DNA of 64,000 bases. Source: Actinernus sp. WN-2022 (Eukaryota > Cnidaria > Anthozoa > Actiniaria > Actinernidae). A model generated the notes under the pieces. The model was not told the DNA's origin. It saw nothing but the letters and a program-made list of their open reading frames with translations, and made no database searches. The position numbers were made by a program, and so were the translations under genes. This document shows positions 45,115 to 57,720 of this stretch, in pieces (the first letter of the stretch is position 1; each line of letters starts with the position of its first letter). The stretch spans positions 97,753,321-97,817,320 of the forward strand of contig JAOWCC010001634.1 of NCBI GenBank assembly GCA_030867875.1, written 5' to 3'.

Positions 45115-45350
45115 TCATGAGTGATTTAACGTTAGTACCTCAGAATGCCAGGCTGTTGTGTCGGGAGACAATCCCCTACTCTTTCTCGAAATAACACAAC
45201 AGGTTCTTTCACACCCCCTCGTACAGATTAGAAGAGGAAGGAGACAAGGCCAACGACTTATATAATATGTCCCTGCCCAATGCCGCGGCCGGGATTCGAA
45301 CCCCTGACTTCCCGCCTCTAGACTGTGCTCTACCAACTGAGCTCTCTATA
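45115..45350 (-). mobile_element. tRNA-derived SINE or tRNA-like fragment
   Basis: On the minus strand 45350-45285 reads GAGCTCAGTTGGTAGAGCAC followed by a B box GGGGTTCGAATCCCGG, i.e. tRNA D- and T-arms. The anticodon arm cannot be paired properly and there is a long tail, so it is not a functional tRNA. Confidence 0.6.
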
Positions 45351-45378
45351 TATTAACCTGTGAGGCGGTGATACATGA

Positions 45379-45632
45379 TAGAGCGGATTTCAATTGAGTG
45401 TCGGAAGCGTTTTCGTTTTGCGTTTACTAAGCTTTCCTATTGGCTGAGAAAGTAAACCAACCAATCAGAATCCAAAGTAAAACCAAACACAAATTGGCTT
45501 TGGTGTTGCTTTGGTTTGTCATTGGCTCACAGGGAAGCCATTTATGAGTTACTAGTGATTACTCGCTCCTATGATTGGCTGGCTGTGGGTAATTTGCGTT
45601 TGGTTTCACTACACTCAACTGAAAACCGCTCT
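45379..45632. repeat. MITE with 23-bp imperfect TIRs
   Basis: AGAGCGGATTTCAATTGAGTG at the left end pairs with CACTCAACTGAAAACCGCTCT at the right. Internal words GTTTTGCGTTTAC / TTTGCGTTTGG and CCAATCAGA recur. Confidence 0.7.
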
Positions 45633-45830
45633 AATGTCAACGTGTGTTTAACAATTAGACTGCAAGCTCGAGGTTTCTAGCGGCAGATGTTTGGCAAGGG
45701 GTGCCGCCCCGAGTCAACTTAGTATCAACGTCGACAGAAACCAAGAGCGAGAAGTATAATCGTTTGAGCATAACCAAGCCACTGTTCTATCAAATTGGCA
45801 GTCGAGAAAACTGAAAAATCTCGCAAAATT

Positions 45831-46085
45831 AATAGGAGATATTGTAGTTGAGTCTACGAATAGCAGTTTCAGCGGTATCGACCCGAACGCCTCACTTCGG
45901 CAATGTAATGAAGCACGGCTGCCCATTGAAACCGTTATTCTTACACGACATCAACACACTCCTAAACAAGCACGACTAATTTAGATACACAGATTGAATA
46001 GCGCTTCATTACATTGAAGTGAGGCGTTCGGGTCAATACCGCTGAAACTGCTATTCGTAGACTCAACTACAATATCTCCTATTTC
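45831..46085. repeat. Foldback element, 255 bp
   Basis: The arms of about 83 bp begin AATAGGAGATATTGTAGTTG and are almost identical in inverse orientation through TGAGGCGTTCGGGTC. The loop is about 90 bp. Confidence 0.85.
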
Positions 46086-46489
46086 TAAGTGATTTTTGGC
46101 TGCAGCGCACACATGGTCTACTATCGATTGATAGATGGTTATTGCCTAGCCAACCAGGTGGAGAGTTTGTCAATAGACGGTGGCTAGGTTATGGTAAAAC
46201 ATTATAGATAGTCCCTTCCCCCTTTAGAATAGCGGCCAAGTCTCCCCCTCCCTCCTCCATCCAGGTAATAAACGATACATCCCCAAAACTGTATATATTA
46301 ATATATGTTTTTTTAAATCGGTTGATGTACATAGTACGATGCAATAATTCTGTTTCTATTTACATTGTTCAGCAACATTTACATGACAAATCAACTTTTT
46401 TTGATAAAATGGCATGCAAAAATAACTAATGCTGTGAAATGTGTGACATAACTTACACTGATTGCTACAGAGTAATTAGGATTTCAATA

Positions 46490-46632
46490 GACCCTTTGCA
46501 CGTGACGTCATAGCCGCCATGTTGGTGTACAGGTAACAATATATTCCTCGTTAACTTCTTTTGTTCTGTACACCAACATGGCCGCCATTCCCTTTGTCAT
46601 TTGAATCTCTGGGGATTGAGTGCAAACCATCT
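46490..46632. repeat. MITE with CCAACATGG hairpin
   Basis: CCGCCATGTTGGTGTACA and TGTACACCAACATGGCGG surround a 45-bp loop. The flanks CACGTGACGTCA and GATTGAGTGCAAACCAT are shared with the fragment in 27840-28005. Confidence 0.7.
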
Positions 46633-47934
46633 ATTTGACTAAACTAAGAACTTTGTATGTAATCAGCCAGCCATGGCCTTACCTGCCTCGTTTTCATGTT
46701 TTCCCAAAGATTTAAATACTAATAACTTTGGACAGAAGTCCATTACCCGCAGCGTTCATCTGTCATATATTCGTGATGCAGCGTTTTGCCAGATCGGGTT
46801 ATTTTTATATTTTATTTCTCATTGTTTGCTTTCATCGCAGCATCGCATTCATGTTGTTAACAATTAAAAGATGCCTCGTTAGCTTCTCTTGTCTGGTCAG
46901 CAACATGGCTGCAACATCGTTAATCATTTGAATTAAAATTACGCAAACGCTTGTGATTGGCTAGCGGACCCGAACTCGCGGCAAACAAAAATACTGCATC
47001 ATAGACATAGTATGGGAGATTGCCCTCCAGGTAATGAGCTCCTGCTAAGGAACAAAATGTTATAAAACTATATAAAACTATATAGTAATATACATGTAAA
47101 GAGTTCTCGAATTTGATTGGCTGAGAGCAGCTGTATTTATGCTAAACACCAGTTCCGAATCATGTAATACCCGAGTGCGAAATCATGTAATACCTCTGTT
47201 GTGAACAAACTATACCGGCATTTCCAAACTGTTGTAACAATGTAGAACAATAACAAAGAGAGATTTCCACATTTACAGCCGGGAGAAGTTGAAAAACTAA
47301 AGCAAAATCCTTTCAATAACAACACGACAAAAAGCACATATAGGCGGATGAATATTTAACTCGTGAGATTTTTCAAAGAGCTCAATACTTTTTGAAAATC
47401 TCACAAATTGATCCCGAATTGCACTCGAATCCATATGATTACGAATTACCCATACATGCATCAGGAGTTCCGGACTTCCGGTTGGATCACACTGCATTCT
47501 GGGTAGGTGGGCTTAGAAAAGTGGGCATCAACTTCCAGAGCGGCCATATTGGATTTGAGCGCAGTCAACTTGGAAACTTTATTAATCCCGTTCTAAAGCT
47601 TAAACATCGACTTAGAACTCCCAACTGAAGAATCTGTAAAGGTAAGATATTCCGTGTATTAGGTAGTAAGTTTTTGAACTTGCAAAGGAGCAAAAATTGA
47701 CTGCACGCGATTTCCACCTAGAAAATCCGAACAGCTAATAGCTTTCTAGAATACGTCAAAAGACATTAAAATGGCTAGATGGCTAGACATTAAAATGGCT
47801 AGATGAGCTGCATACAACTGATTTCAAACGAATTTCAAAAAGTACTCGTTGGATGCCGTCGTCGCCGCCATTTTGCATCACGGAAAGGACTGGAAACCAC
47901 AGGAAGCCCAACCACTTTATAGAGGTCGCACGGA
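46633..47934. other. Intergenic, nothing recognised
   Basis: Holds a short direct duplication (GGCTAGA...CATTAAAATGGCTAGATG near 47770-47805) and no gene signature. Confidence 0.4.
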
Positions 47935-48235
47935 GCAGCTCTATATTTTCTACGGAGAAGCCGTCTATATTTTCTACGGAGAGGCTCTATATTTTCTACG
48001 GAGAAGCTCTATATTTTCTACGGAGAAGCTCTATATTTTCTACGCAACAGCTCTACTTCTACGGAGAAGCTCTATTTCTACGGAGAAGCTCTACTTCTAC
48101 GCAACAGCCCTATTTCTAGGGAGAAGCTCTACTTCTACGCAACAGCCCTATTTCTAGGGAGAAGCTATGTTTCTACGGAGTAGCTCTACTTCTACGGAAA
48201 AGTTTTCCTTTTGTACAGAGAAATGTTATATTTGT
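47935..48235. repeat. CTCTA-TTTCTACGGAGAAG minisatellite
   Basis: About 13 units change from a ~24-bp form (CTCTATATTTTCTACGGAGA) to a 19-bp form (CTACTTCTACGCAACAGC / CTATTTCTAGGGAGAAG), i.e. shortening along the array. Confidence 0.9.
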
Positions 48236-48475
48236 ACGGAGCAGGCGTTGTTTTCCTTGGAGATCTGGTGTCCCTAATGGGCCACCGTAGAAGAAGGCTG
48301 GTTTGGCCAGCCGAAATATCGTTATAAACCTCTAAAATTTACGTTGTGTCGGCTTTGCTATTTTTAGTCCCATTTCAAAAACTATTTTATGACGTTATCA
48401 ACTGAGGAATGTCACGTGATACTAAAATAAAGGAGACTTCCATCCGATTAAGGAAGTCAAATATTAGGTATTTTT

Positions 48476-48666
48476 ATAGCCTGCTTGCCGGCTCTCCTGT
48501 AAATTTTTTCGGTCGTTTCTTTTCAGATTGGGTCACCTGTGGCACGCGGTCAAAATGGGGCGAGGACAAAAATGTGTCCTCGCCCCATTTTGACCGCGTG
48601 CCACAGGTGACCCAATCCGAAAAGAAACGACCGAAAAAATTTACAGGAGAGCCGGCAAGCAGGCTA
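48476..48666. repeat. Foldback MITE (GGGGCGAGGA family), copy 2, with 8-bp TSD
   Basis: Almost perfect hairpin: TAGCCTGCTTGCCGGCTCTC at the left end and its complement at the right, with core GGTCAAAATGGGGCGAGGAC. The direct repeat GTATTTTT flanks it (48468-48475 and 48667-48674). Same family as 22999-23190. Confidence 0.9.
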
Positions 48667-49014
48667 GTATTTTTGGTACATGTAAATATATCGCCAGAGA
48701 ATTGAAGATCTTTAAATTCTCTGATGGGGGTCTGTTAAACGGACTAAAACTCCCACAATTCCTCGGAAGTTCCCGATCTGACGGAGAAGACAATGGGGTC
48801 TGGGGACTAGGTTGGAGTCTAAAAAATGGCGGACGAGTGAAGACCTGGTCATCCTGATCATTGTATTTTTCTTAATTTGCTGTGCTCTGCTTACTAGATA
48901 GACACTTCGATAGCCCGTCAGTAGAAAGTAGTGTCTTGTGGATCTTACGGTATTTTTGTGATCCATTCTATATTTTCTAGCGTATAAATTGTACTGTTTC
49001 TTCGTGGAGAAGAG

Positions 49015-52000
49015 ATGAGCCAATCGAAAAGATTTCTCAATTTTATTCGAGCAAAAGACAGCTTTACGAACGGCTACAGCCAACATGGGAATCCTAAATT
49101 GAGGAGAGACGATATTCGTGGTAACTTGACTGGGGATGAAGCAAAGTCTTTCTACGAAAGCGTTGTATCTTCTAGATCTTGTGATAATGTGGAAGATACA
49201 GAAATGCTTGTACGACCAGAAACCAGAAGTGTTTATAGAACTGGAGCAGAATCGTCAGGTACAAGGAGGAAGAGAAAGTACCGTCCCCAAGAATGTTATG
49301 CTAAATTAACAAAAACACGATCAGAAACAAAGATATCTGCGAAACATGATCGTTTAGGAAATAAATTCCTACAGTACGCACAGGAGGGAAATTTAAAAGA
49401 ACTGAGAAGTCTTCTGAGGGATGGTGCTATTGATATAAACACAACAGATCGATTTGAATGGACCGCAATAATGTGTGCGGCACACAGTGGGGAGAAAAAT
49501 ATTGTGAGGTATTTATTACATAAAGGAGCATTGTGGACAAATGTGGTGAACTGCCAGGGAAAGACTGCAGTAGATATCGCCCGACGTTCAGGGCATTTTG
49601 AAATTGTTGAGTTATTTCAGTCTCAAGTGGAGGAGAGATCTTTGTGTACAGAAGACAATGATAATCTAGGGAAATCTAGGTCAAGAGATTATAAATCTAT
49701 GAAATTCTGGTGCTCTGTATGTGAGCAAGAATTTACAGAAGAGGAAAAAAGACACAAGAGTTCAACAGTGCACCAGTTTAATTGCCAACACAAACCTCAC
49801 AGGCCATACTACTATATTGCTGAGGACAACCCAGGATATAAAATGATGGTGAAGGCTGGTTGGGATGAAGAGCAGGGTAAGAGTTTGAAAGAAGATAAAA
49901 TATGGTAGAAACAAAGGATAATTTTTAAATGAAGCCTAAACCTTAGACATTATATGTACATGTATCTATCTATTGTATTATATACATGTAGGCCCTGTTT
50001 AACTGTACGTGTATGAAGAAATGTTGGCTCAGGGACCCGGGGCACCCTCCACCCGAGCTAACTTTACCGAGCCTTTACTGTATGTGGAAGAAAAGTTAAT
50101 ATCTCTTGTGTGCCTGGGACAATTCTGTTTTTAGCGAGTCTGGGCACATAATATTGGCTTGCACATACTTTTTGTGTCCTGAATTGCCCCGGGTATGTGA
50201 GCCAAAGTGTTTACAAGGAATTATTATGAACAAAAATTAGCCCACCCCCCGGGTCACTCACCTTCTAAACCAAGTGCCTTGGGGAGGACGGTCACCCCCC
50301 CCCCCCAAGCCAAGTTTGGGGTTTCTCACGAAAATTGTTGACTTTTCTCCATATAAACAGGGCCTTAAATTGGTTTTTGATTGAGTATTATAAAACCAAA
50401 ACCAATTGAAAGTTGTTACAGTACAGAGCCAATCATGAGAGGAAGTAAAAACGCAATGAGCCAATCTTGAACTAAAGTAATTCATGATTGGTTTTAGAGT
50501 GGTTTTTGATGGAGTGTTATAAAACCAAAGTAATTACAGAGCCAATCACGAGAGCAAGTAAAAACACAATCACGAACTGAAGTACAGTGGAACCCGTTAT
50601 AATGTACATGGTTATAACGATGTCAACACGTTTTGTCAGCCCTGCTAAAATAGAGTAGTATGGACTACATGTAGCTAGATCCTGGATATAACAATGAAAC
50701 CCCGCATGAAGTCCCCATCACAACGAACACAATTTCAGGCTCATTCTTGAAATGTTTCATTCACTTTTAATTACATGTAGTAATTAACTCTCTTTGATTC
50801 TTTATTTTCTCTGGGATGGTTCAACTTTCAGTAACATTTGTGTACATACATGTATTCTTGACAAATGTGAACCATGTACTGCACATACATGTACATGTAC
50901 ATGTTGTTTATTTCAGCACAATCATTGTGTTCTTTCATGCCTAAGTGCCTGACTCGCTAATAACAGTTACTGTGGAACTGATAGTAGAAAACCCTGATAT
51001 GATGAACATTTTGGCGCTTTTTCTGGAAAAGAGACTGTTATAACTGGGAGTCATTTATCCGCTGCTCCCAAATTTTCGTAGGACAAGGTCTCATTGTGTT
51101 ATTTATTGCTCTAAGTAGACGTTATTTCCTTGTGAAAGTTTGTAATTCATGAAGACACGAGGACCGAATAAACTCAACCTGAAACTCGTAAGTAAACATT
51201 GTTTATGAAGCCTTGTGGATTAAGAAAAAGCTTCAAGTTTAGCCATACTTATTTAGTTGCTTCTTTGGTGGGTTTTGGAAACAAAATTTCTTTCATATTA
51301 TTTATTTCTTCTTGAGAAACATCGGTAAATATACGAGCGGCCATTTTGGTAAATGCTTTGTATGTTATATTCACCTCCAGGCGCTCTGCGGGTGAATATA
51401 GCGACATACATGTTATGACGTAATTCTCAACCAATCAGAGCACGGGAATCTCTATCTTCACTGATGAAATTATACTATTATTAGTACATGTATATCGTTA
51501 CTGGTCAAGTGAAAGTATCCTGGCTATAATTAATACAGCCCCCTCATGCTGCATCCTGGTCAAAGTGGCTCCCACAGACCAGAACATGGTGTGAGGGTTT
51601 TTTAACAAGGTGTGAGTTTTTTTTATTAACAGGTTAGAGTTACAGGGCATGGTTGTTCGAAGCAAGATTAAGTGCTAACCCAAGGTTAAACTGCACTGAT
51701 TACAATTACAGAATTAGTGCTATCCTAGGGTTAAAGTTAACCTTGCTTTGAATAACCGGGCCCAGTTGTATAAAGTACATGTACATGATTGGATGCTCAA
51801 TCTGTAAAACACTTTTAAGTGCTGTTGGCTTCCTGAATAAATGTTATTATAATTATTATTGTTATTATTACATGTATGTCATTTCACATGCATATATATT
51901 GTACAATGTAGCAATGAATGTTTTTTTTTTGCATGCAGGTCTCGGCCCTTATGGTCTTGGTAGAAAATACCCAGTGAAGACTTTACTGAAACGAGATCGA

Positions 52001-52207
52001 CTTGGTCTTGGAAGTGTACAAACTGACAAAAAGGCAAGGGTCACTCATTTTGGTCCAAATGATGAGGCAGCTGTGAAAAAGAAGAAAACAGACGTTAAAG
52101 GGAAGAGTAAAGTGTCTAAAAAGCTAACTAAAAAGGAAAAATATTATAAGGAGAGAAAAGAGAAGACCTGGGAGCAGAACATGAGGATCTATATGAACAC
52201 AGATTAA
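49015..52207 (+). CDS. GPANK1: G-patch domain and ankyrin repeat protein (GPANK1), two exons
   Basis: Exon 1 is 49015-49876 (CAGG|GTAAGA) and exon 2 is 51939-52207 (TGCATGCAG|GTCTCG), joined in phase 1. The product is 376 aa against about 356 in human GPANK1. Residues about 115-205 form ankyrin repeats ('NKFLQYAQEGNLKELRSLL', 'TAIMCAAHSGEKNIVRYLL', 'KTAVDIARRSGHFEIVEL'). Residues 233-253 form a C2H2-like finger (Cys233, Cys236, His247, His253). Residues about 272-316 form a G-patch (GYKMMVKAGWD, EEQGGLGPYGLG, RLGLG) that spans the intron. The C-terminus is Lys-rich. The G-patch suggests a nuclear role with RNA or a DEAH helicase; the exact function of GPANK1 is not established. The ORF is intact and the domain order is diagnostic. 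Confidence 0.93.
50372..50582. repeat. Direct duplication in the GPANK1 intron
   Basis: A unit containing GGTTTTTGATTGAGTATTAT, AAAACCAAA, CAGAGCCAATCA and GAAGTAAAAAC is present twice with about 10% divergence (50372-50480 and 50497-50582). Confidence 0.65.
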
Positions 52208-52237
52208 GTAAATAATGTTTATACTACATGTACATGA

Positions 52238-52267
52238 ATGTGCAAATACCCCCCCCCCCCCCCCCCC
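52238..52267. repeat. Poly-C tract
   Basis: Run of about 18 C on the plus strand just downstream of GPANK1. Confidence 0.9.
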
Positions 52268-53483
52268 AACACTTCATATGAGTTATCAAGCTTTCTGATT
52301 GGTTCTCTACTAAGCTATCAGCTCTTATCGCCTATCAAATAATTCCTCTCCCTTGTGATTGATGGAATGTGTCACATGACCCAATTTTTGCTCTACACTA
52401 GATGACAAATACCACCAAATACCGGTATTAAGTGCTGCAAGGTCACTCCTATAAAACAAAATATTTGTAAGGATTACGAAACCACTCTTCCTTAAAACTC
52501 GGAAACTGTTCACTTTTCGGAACAGATAATATTAGCGGACAAATATCCATGGATATTTTTCAGTGCCACAAGTACATGACTAGGTCATTGGGTACATCCT
52601 ACTAGTAGGAGAAGTTTGGCCAAAACAAATCAAAATAATAATTATTATGATGTTTTTCAATAGCTCATATATCGGCTAGCACCTTGTGAAATCCACAACA
52701 ATTTTGACCATGAGATGATGCAAAAAATGGTAAATAATAGGACATACATGTACCATGGTAAACTATCGTAAATGTATTAAATATACACAAGCAAGCTTAT
52801 GGGCAGAGGTCCAATTATAAATACAATGGGCCCACACGAGCGGAGCACCATACATATAGGATGAGAGTAAAAATTGGCTGACTTCTGGTTTCCCTCATGA
52901 AACCATGGCGAGTAGCGAGTAGCTTTTTTTTTCTGCCATCTTCCTTTTTCTTCTAAATCTTTTACACTGACTTCCCTTGATTCTACCAGTTATTGTTGTG
53001 TTCTTATTTTTGTTTTCTTTTTATAATTTAGTTTTTTTTCCGGGTCGTTACCTCGGTTCAGATAATTGGGAGCTCTGCTTTTAGGCTTACCTGAATAAAT
53101 AAATATATATATATATATATTAGATCATGGCAAGTGATTTGTTTTGTTATTTTGATCAAAATAATAATTTGATAAGAGAAATACCACAACAAGGAAAGGT
53201 AAATAAAATGATATCCAGGATATAAAAAAAAAGGGGGGGGGAAAGGTTTGGTTGTCGGGGCTTGACCCCACAACCTTGTAAACTGGGAACTCTTATACAT
53301 ACATGTACTTTATTTGATAAAGCAGGTTATATTACTGGGAACTCATAAGTTGAGACTGTGCGCTGGCCGATGAGCTATTGCAACATAATCGATTATATTT
53401 GTAGTAAAAGTGTTACAAATGGTAGAGATGGGACGGGCAGTTGAACGTATGTGAGTGGAGCAATTTTTTCGATTGCTCGCTAC
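52268..53483. other. Intergenic, nothing recognised
   Basis: AT-rich, with a (TA)n run at 53103-53120 and a G run at 53231-53241. No convincing coding frame. Confidence 0.4.
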
Positions 53484-53640
53484 ACTGGGAAAAATAAAAA
53501 TATTAAGGGCAATTCGCCAAAACCCATCAGACATTAATGGGAAGAGTTCAACTTTCCCGGGAAAAGTTGAACTCTTCCCATTAATGTCAGATGGGTTTTG
53601 GCGAATTCCCATTAATGTGTTTTTGAAATTTTTCCCTGTG
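53484..53640. repeat. Palindromic MITE, 157 bp
   Basis: GAATTCGCCAAAACCCAT and complement bracket ATTAATGGGAAGAGTTCAAC / GTTGAACTCTTCCCATTAAT, with CCCGGG at the centre. The outer GGGAAAAAT / ATTTTTCCC extends the arms. Confidence 0.9.
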
Positions 53641-53771
53641 CTATATGTATGCTGCTCCACTTGTGCATGCCTTTGGCTCACTCAGGTGCTCCGCTATTTC
53701 ACAAAACATTGTGTGTTACAGCTGGGTATTTTTATGAGCCCGTTTTATTTTTTCGAGCCTGAAAGGCAATA

Positions 53772-53867
53772 GGTCATGCTTTTGTTATCACCACCAAGCC
53801 TCACTTTGGTGTTAAGAGGAAATGTTGTCAAAGTGAGGCTTGGTGGTGGTCACAAAAGCATGACATC
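53772..53867. repeat. Inverted-repeat element, 96 bp
   Basis: GTCATGCTTTTGTTATCACC pairs with GGTGGTCACAAAAGCATGAC. CACCAAGCCTCACTTTG is mirrored inside. Confidence 0.85.
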
Positions 53868-54690
53868 ATGCATAAGGCCTGTTTATTATACAACTATCAG
53901 CAGCATCGAGGAAAGCTTTATGTTTAGCTATGTACAGCTTTCATTGAGAAGGGCACAACATTGTTTTCGAGATAATGCATTGAAGAGACTGAGCATACAT
54001 GCTGAAAGCTGATTGGCTGATTTCATAACAGGCCCATACTCTTACAAAACATTTGAAGTGTTTTTAAAAACTGGTGAAGAGCGGTTCGTTCCATGTAATA
54101 TGCTTGGAAATTTGCACTTATTTTGGCCCGTATTTGCACTCAAAACACCAAGTCACATAATATTAAATCACATATCATCTGATAATGGTACTTTAACTTA
54201 CTCAGAGGGACATAATTTTTGCAAGATTATATTGCTGGTAATATAAAAATGATGTCACAGTAACGATGTAGTTATTTGTGAGAACATTGCAATCCAGGGT
54301 GTAGGGAGGTCTTGAAAATTGGGAGAAATTTGGGGAGGGGGACAACATGATGAATTCTGGGATATTTCATCGATGACTTTTGTCAATCTCTCTTCTGGGA
54401 CTGGGCAGATCGAGGGGTGGAGTCTTCCAATCTAAACACCAGAAGGCAGAACATACAACTGAGTTCACTTAACCAGTGACACAACATCTATTAGTATATA
54501 AACCAACTAGTGGACTATTTATTTACAAAACCTGCATTCCAATTGGATACCCTACTATAGGTCTATTTGTGATAGCCCATGGTAGAGAAAAACCGCACGC
54601 ATTTTCACGAAATAATAAAAAAATCAACTTCAATTTGTTTCTTTCAATTATTAGACTTCGCCCTCGTTTTCTACGAGTCAATAGCCCACG
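53868..54690. other. Intergenic, nothing recognised
   Basis: Frames at 53776-54012 and 54013-54246 overlap a hairpin or lack family signatures. Confidence 0.4.
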
Positions 54691-54696
54691 AGGCGC

Positions 54697-54856
54697 ATAG
54701 ACCCATTCGAAAAATGGCGTCCAATTTAAAAAGCTATTGTTCTGGTAACGTGAACACGAGGCTAGTCAGTCCACACAAAAGTTTTCGACCGTGTAAGCGA
54801 GGCTAGTCGGTCCTAAACAACAGTTAAATTGGACGTCATTTTTCGAATGGGTCTAT
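54697..54856. repeat. Inverted-repeat element, 160 bp
   Basis: CATAGACCCATTCGAAAAAT and ATTTTTCGAATGGGTCTATG form the outer arms (perfect 20 bp). GCGTCCAATTTAA / TTAAATTGGACGTC and GAGGCTAGTC repeats lie inside. Confidence 0.85.
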
Positions 54857-55044
54857 GTAGTGTCTATTAGCCACAAACATTCAAAAGAAATCAAGCGATT
54901 TAGAGAGTAATAAAGCGTACTTATATTATTACTAGAAGTAATCCTAGATTATCAAAGTGCGTTCGACATATATTTTTGTATAAGAAAGGACTGGGCTCCC
55001 TGTGGTGACACAAATTTAAATACACACTCTTTATTGCTACAGTG

Positions 55045-56335
55045 GTGTGGACTGTATAATAATAAACTCTTTATTTAAACACGGAGTCTCAATCATACAA
55101 TGATGCTCTTCCGGAGAGCCGTGATCCAACAATAAAATCTAAAAACATATAAAAATATCATTTAACCACTTTCAACTACTCTTACTTTTAAGGTACGTCT
55201 TAAAAACAGAAAGACTACCAGCTTCAGTCAGATTTTCTGAGAGACCATTCCATAGACGAGCGCCTCTGTAGGAATAGTTTTTTTAGTGCCTCGGAGTTTG
55301 GCCTAGGAACGAACTAATCTCGTACCCAGATCTCCCATTTTACTCCTTGAAAATAACAGTGCATTTGGTCGTTTCGCCGTTCAGAAAGGTTTTTCCAACC
55401 AAGTTGCTGTAGAATGTCCCTAGATCTAATGTCGTAGTTTGACCCTGTAATGATTCTGGCAGCCCTATTTTGAAGTTTTTGAACTTTATCAGACAGACCC
55501 TTTCCCATGGAACCCCATACAGCTGCAATAATCAAGGTGGGGCTATTAAAGAATTATAGATATAAAACAGGATATTAGAAGGTACAAATGGCTTCACTCT
55601 TCTTAAGACACCAAGTCCTTTGGAAACTTTCATACAGATAGTATCAATGTGACATTCCCACGTGAGTAATTCATCAACGTGGAAGCGTAGACATTGTAGG
55701 ATTTAACTCTTTCAATTGAACAACCATTTGACGTGCTAATTCCCGGATTTTCAGGTATCCTACCGAGCCTAGTGCGAGTACCTAAGAACATACACTTTGT
55801 TTTCGTTGTGTTTAGGCTCAGTTTGTTGGCATTTAGCCACTCGTGCACATTAGCTAAATCATTGTTCATTACACGTGGTAGCTCCTCAGGGGTGTTCGAT
55901 GCATACGTCAGACTTGTGTCATCAGCATACATACGAACGTTTGATACCAGGTTTGAGTTTGGTAAATCGTTATGTATAGCAGAAATAGCAATGGACCTAG
56001 TATTGACGCTGTGGGATACCACATGCAACTACACTTGAATCGGAGAGGATGTACCATCGATTACTGTTTTGTTGGATTTGCCCTGAAAGGTACTGGGCAA
56101 ACCAAGATATGGTTTTGAGCTGTACACCATAAAGCCTCATTTTTGATATCAAAATTGAATGGTCTATAGTATCAAAGGTCTTTTTTTTAGATCTAAAAAT
56201 AATACCACCATTCATTCGTGAGATCCAACAAAGCTGTTACAGTGTAATGTAGCGGCCTAAAACCAGACTGATATTTACTAAGGAGGTTGTTATCAACTAA
56301 ATATGCATAAAATTGGTGTGTGTGTAAACAATTAA
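55045..56335 (-). mobile_element. Degenerate LINE with intact YADD box
   Basis: On the minus strand 56215-55997 shows RT blocks 'KKTFDTIDHSILISKMRLYG' and 'WFAQYLSGQIQQNSNRW'. After a frameshift, 56028-55700 carries 'AIHNDLPNSN', the catalytic 'MYADDTSLTYAS', 'VHEWLNANKLSLNTTKTKCM'. 55535-55314 carries the tail 'LQNRAARIITGSNYD', 'LQQLGWKNLSERRNDQM'. The 3' UTR ends in a TTTATT-type region near 55060. It is 5'-truncated and frameshifted. Confidence 0.8.
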
Positions 56336-57720
56336 AATCCTGATCAAAAATGTCTGTCTTTGAATAAATGTGAACAGTTTTGAATGTCTTGACTTATAAG
56401 TTATTCAAGGGGATGGACTTGTTCAGTTAAATAGGTAATCAAATGACTGGAAATCAATATTCATTGATCTAAACCTCGTCTTTTTTTGCATTTGTAGGCT
56501 TAGTACTGCTTTCCAATGAAAAGTAATTCCAACAGATACCTTGTTTCATAAGCTTTACCGTGATGTAGTATGGTTTCCTTTAAAGTGTTAAGTGCGTATG
56601 TTTTTTTAACGAGAGGTCTACGGTAACCTTAATTAGTACTATTTTTGCTATTGATAAGTTATGGGAAAGTCACTCCGGTCGAAGTAAAAGACAAAGCGGA
56701 GCGGTGTAGGGCGTTTATTTGGTTCCAGGCATAAAAATAAAGGAGGGCGCGAAACGCTGAAAGTAGTTTGCCCATTGATGAGCCCCTCAAGAGGAACCCT
56801 TTAATAGCGTGTGTGCTCCGTTTGTTAAAGCAAAACAAATGAGGGCCTGAGCTGGCCTGGAATGCTGTACATTCGCTTACTGATTTTTGTTGTCCTTCAA
56901 TTTTATTTCAATGTCTTTAGATTTTATTGTTCTATTTTATGCCTGGGACCAAAGAAACGCTCTTTGAAGTCCATCCACCCGAAAATCTGGGAGGGTGGGT
57001 TGGTCGCGTTCTTTACCTTCTTGCTCCCGGCGGCTCTTGAGCTTGAAATGACTCCAATTGAGAGCATCGACTAAATACAATCTCAGCTAGCCAATGGGGA
57101 CTGTCCGCTATCCAAACAGATACCCGGGTGCTAAGGCATGTGTCACTTATCAAGCATTTAACGAATTTCAATCAGAATATGTACTGATTCAATTGACTTT
57201 GAATCATACATGCGGCCGCTATGTTGGTATAGATTACGGCTGACAAAGAACAAACAAAGCTGATGATTAGAGTTCTATTCAAAACAATTAACTCACCAAA
57301 ACTGATATAGATTTTCGTGAAATTTTTCAAACCACAGGCATCCCAGGATCACTGATAGTAACCGTGTATGGAAATTAACAGTGTTTGTATGGGAAATTTC
57401 CGTTCTCAATTTTCGACAGAAATGTTTAATACAAATCCATCAACTTTACCTTGTGTCTTCATGTGGTTGTCATTTATGTCTGGAGCGAGTTTCAGGGAAT
57501 TGGCCAACAACCGTACTGGGGTCACGTGGCTGTGATTGAAATTGTTTTGCTCGGGAGGCGAGACTCTATTTTCGTGAGCCGGTACGTGATTGGTGTATCG
57601 AGAAATGGCTTCTCTTCCACGTGAAACGTTACGCTGCCTGAAACCGTCCCAGCATGCACTCACCACAGGGTCCACAGTACCAAAGATGTGGGCTTCCTGT
57701 GGTAACTAATAAAATTCAAC
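56336..57720. other. Intergenic, nothing recognised
   Basis: No repeat structure or coding signature seen. The last few hundred bases may contain the promoter of the putative exon at 57721. Confidence 0.4.

Noticed and set aside
45285..45350. Functional tRNA gene on the minus strand
   Set aside because: D-arm and T-arm boxes are present but the anticodon and acceptor stems do not pair; more likely a SINE head.
48712..49086. 124-codon minus-strand frame overlapping the GPANK1 start
   Set aside because: Antisense to a well-supported exon and its upstream region; no recognisable domain.
50584..51060. Mariner-like element beginning CAGTGGAACCCGTTATAA
   Set aside because: A left end resembles Tigger/mariner termini, but I could not find a matching right end or TSD.
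53776..54012. 78-codon plus frame
   Set aside because: Its first part is one arm of a hairpin MITE; no family signature.
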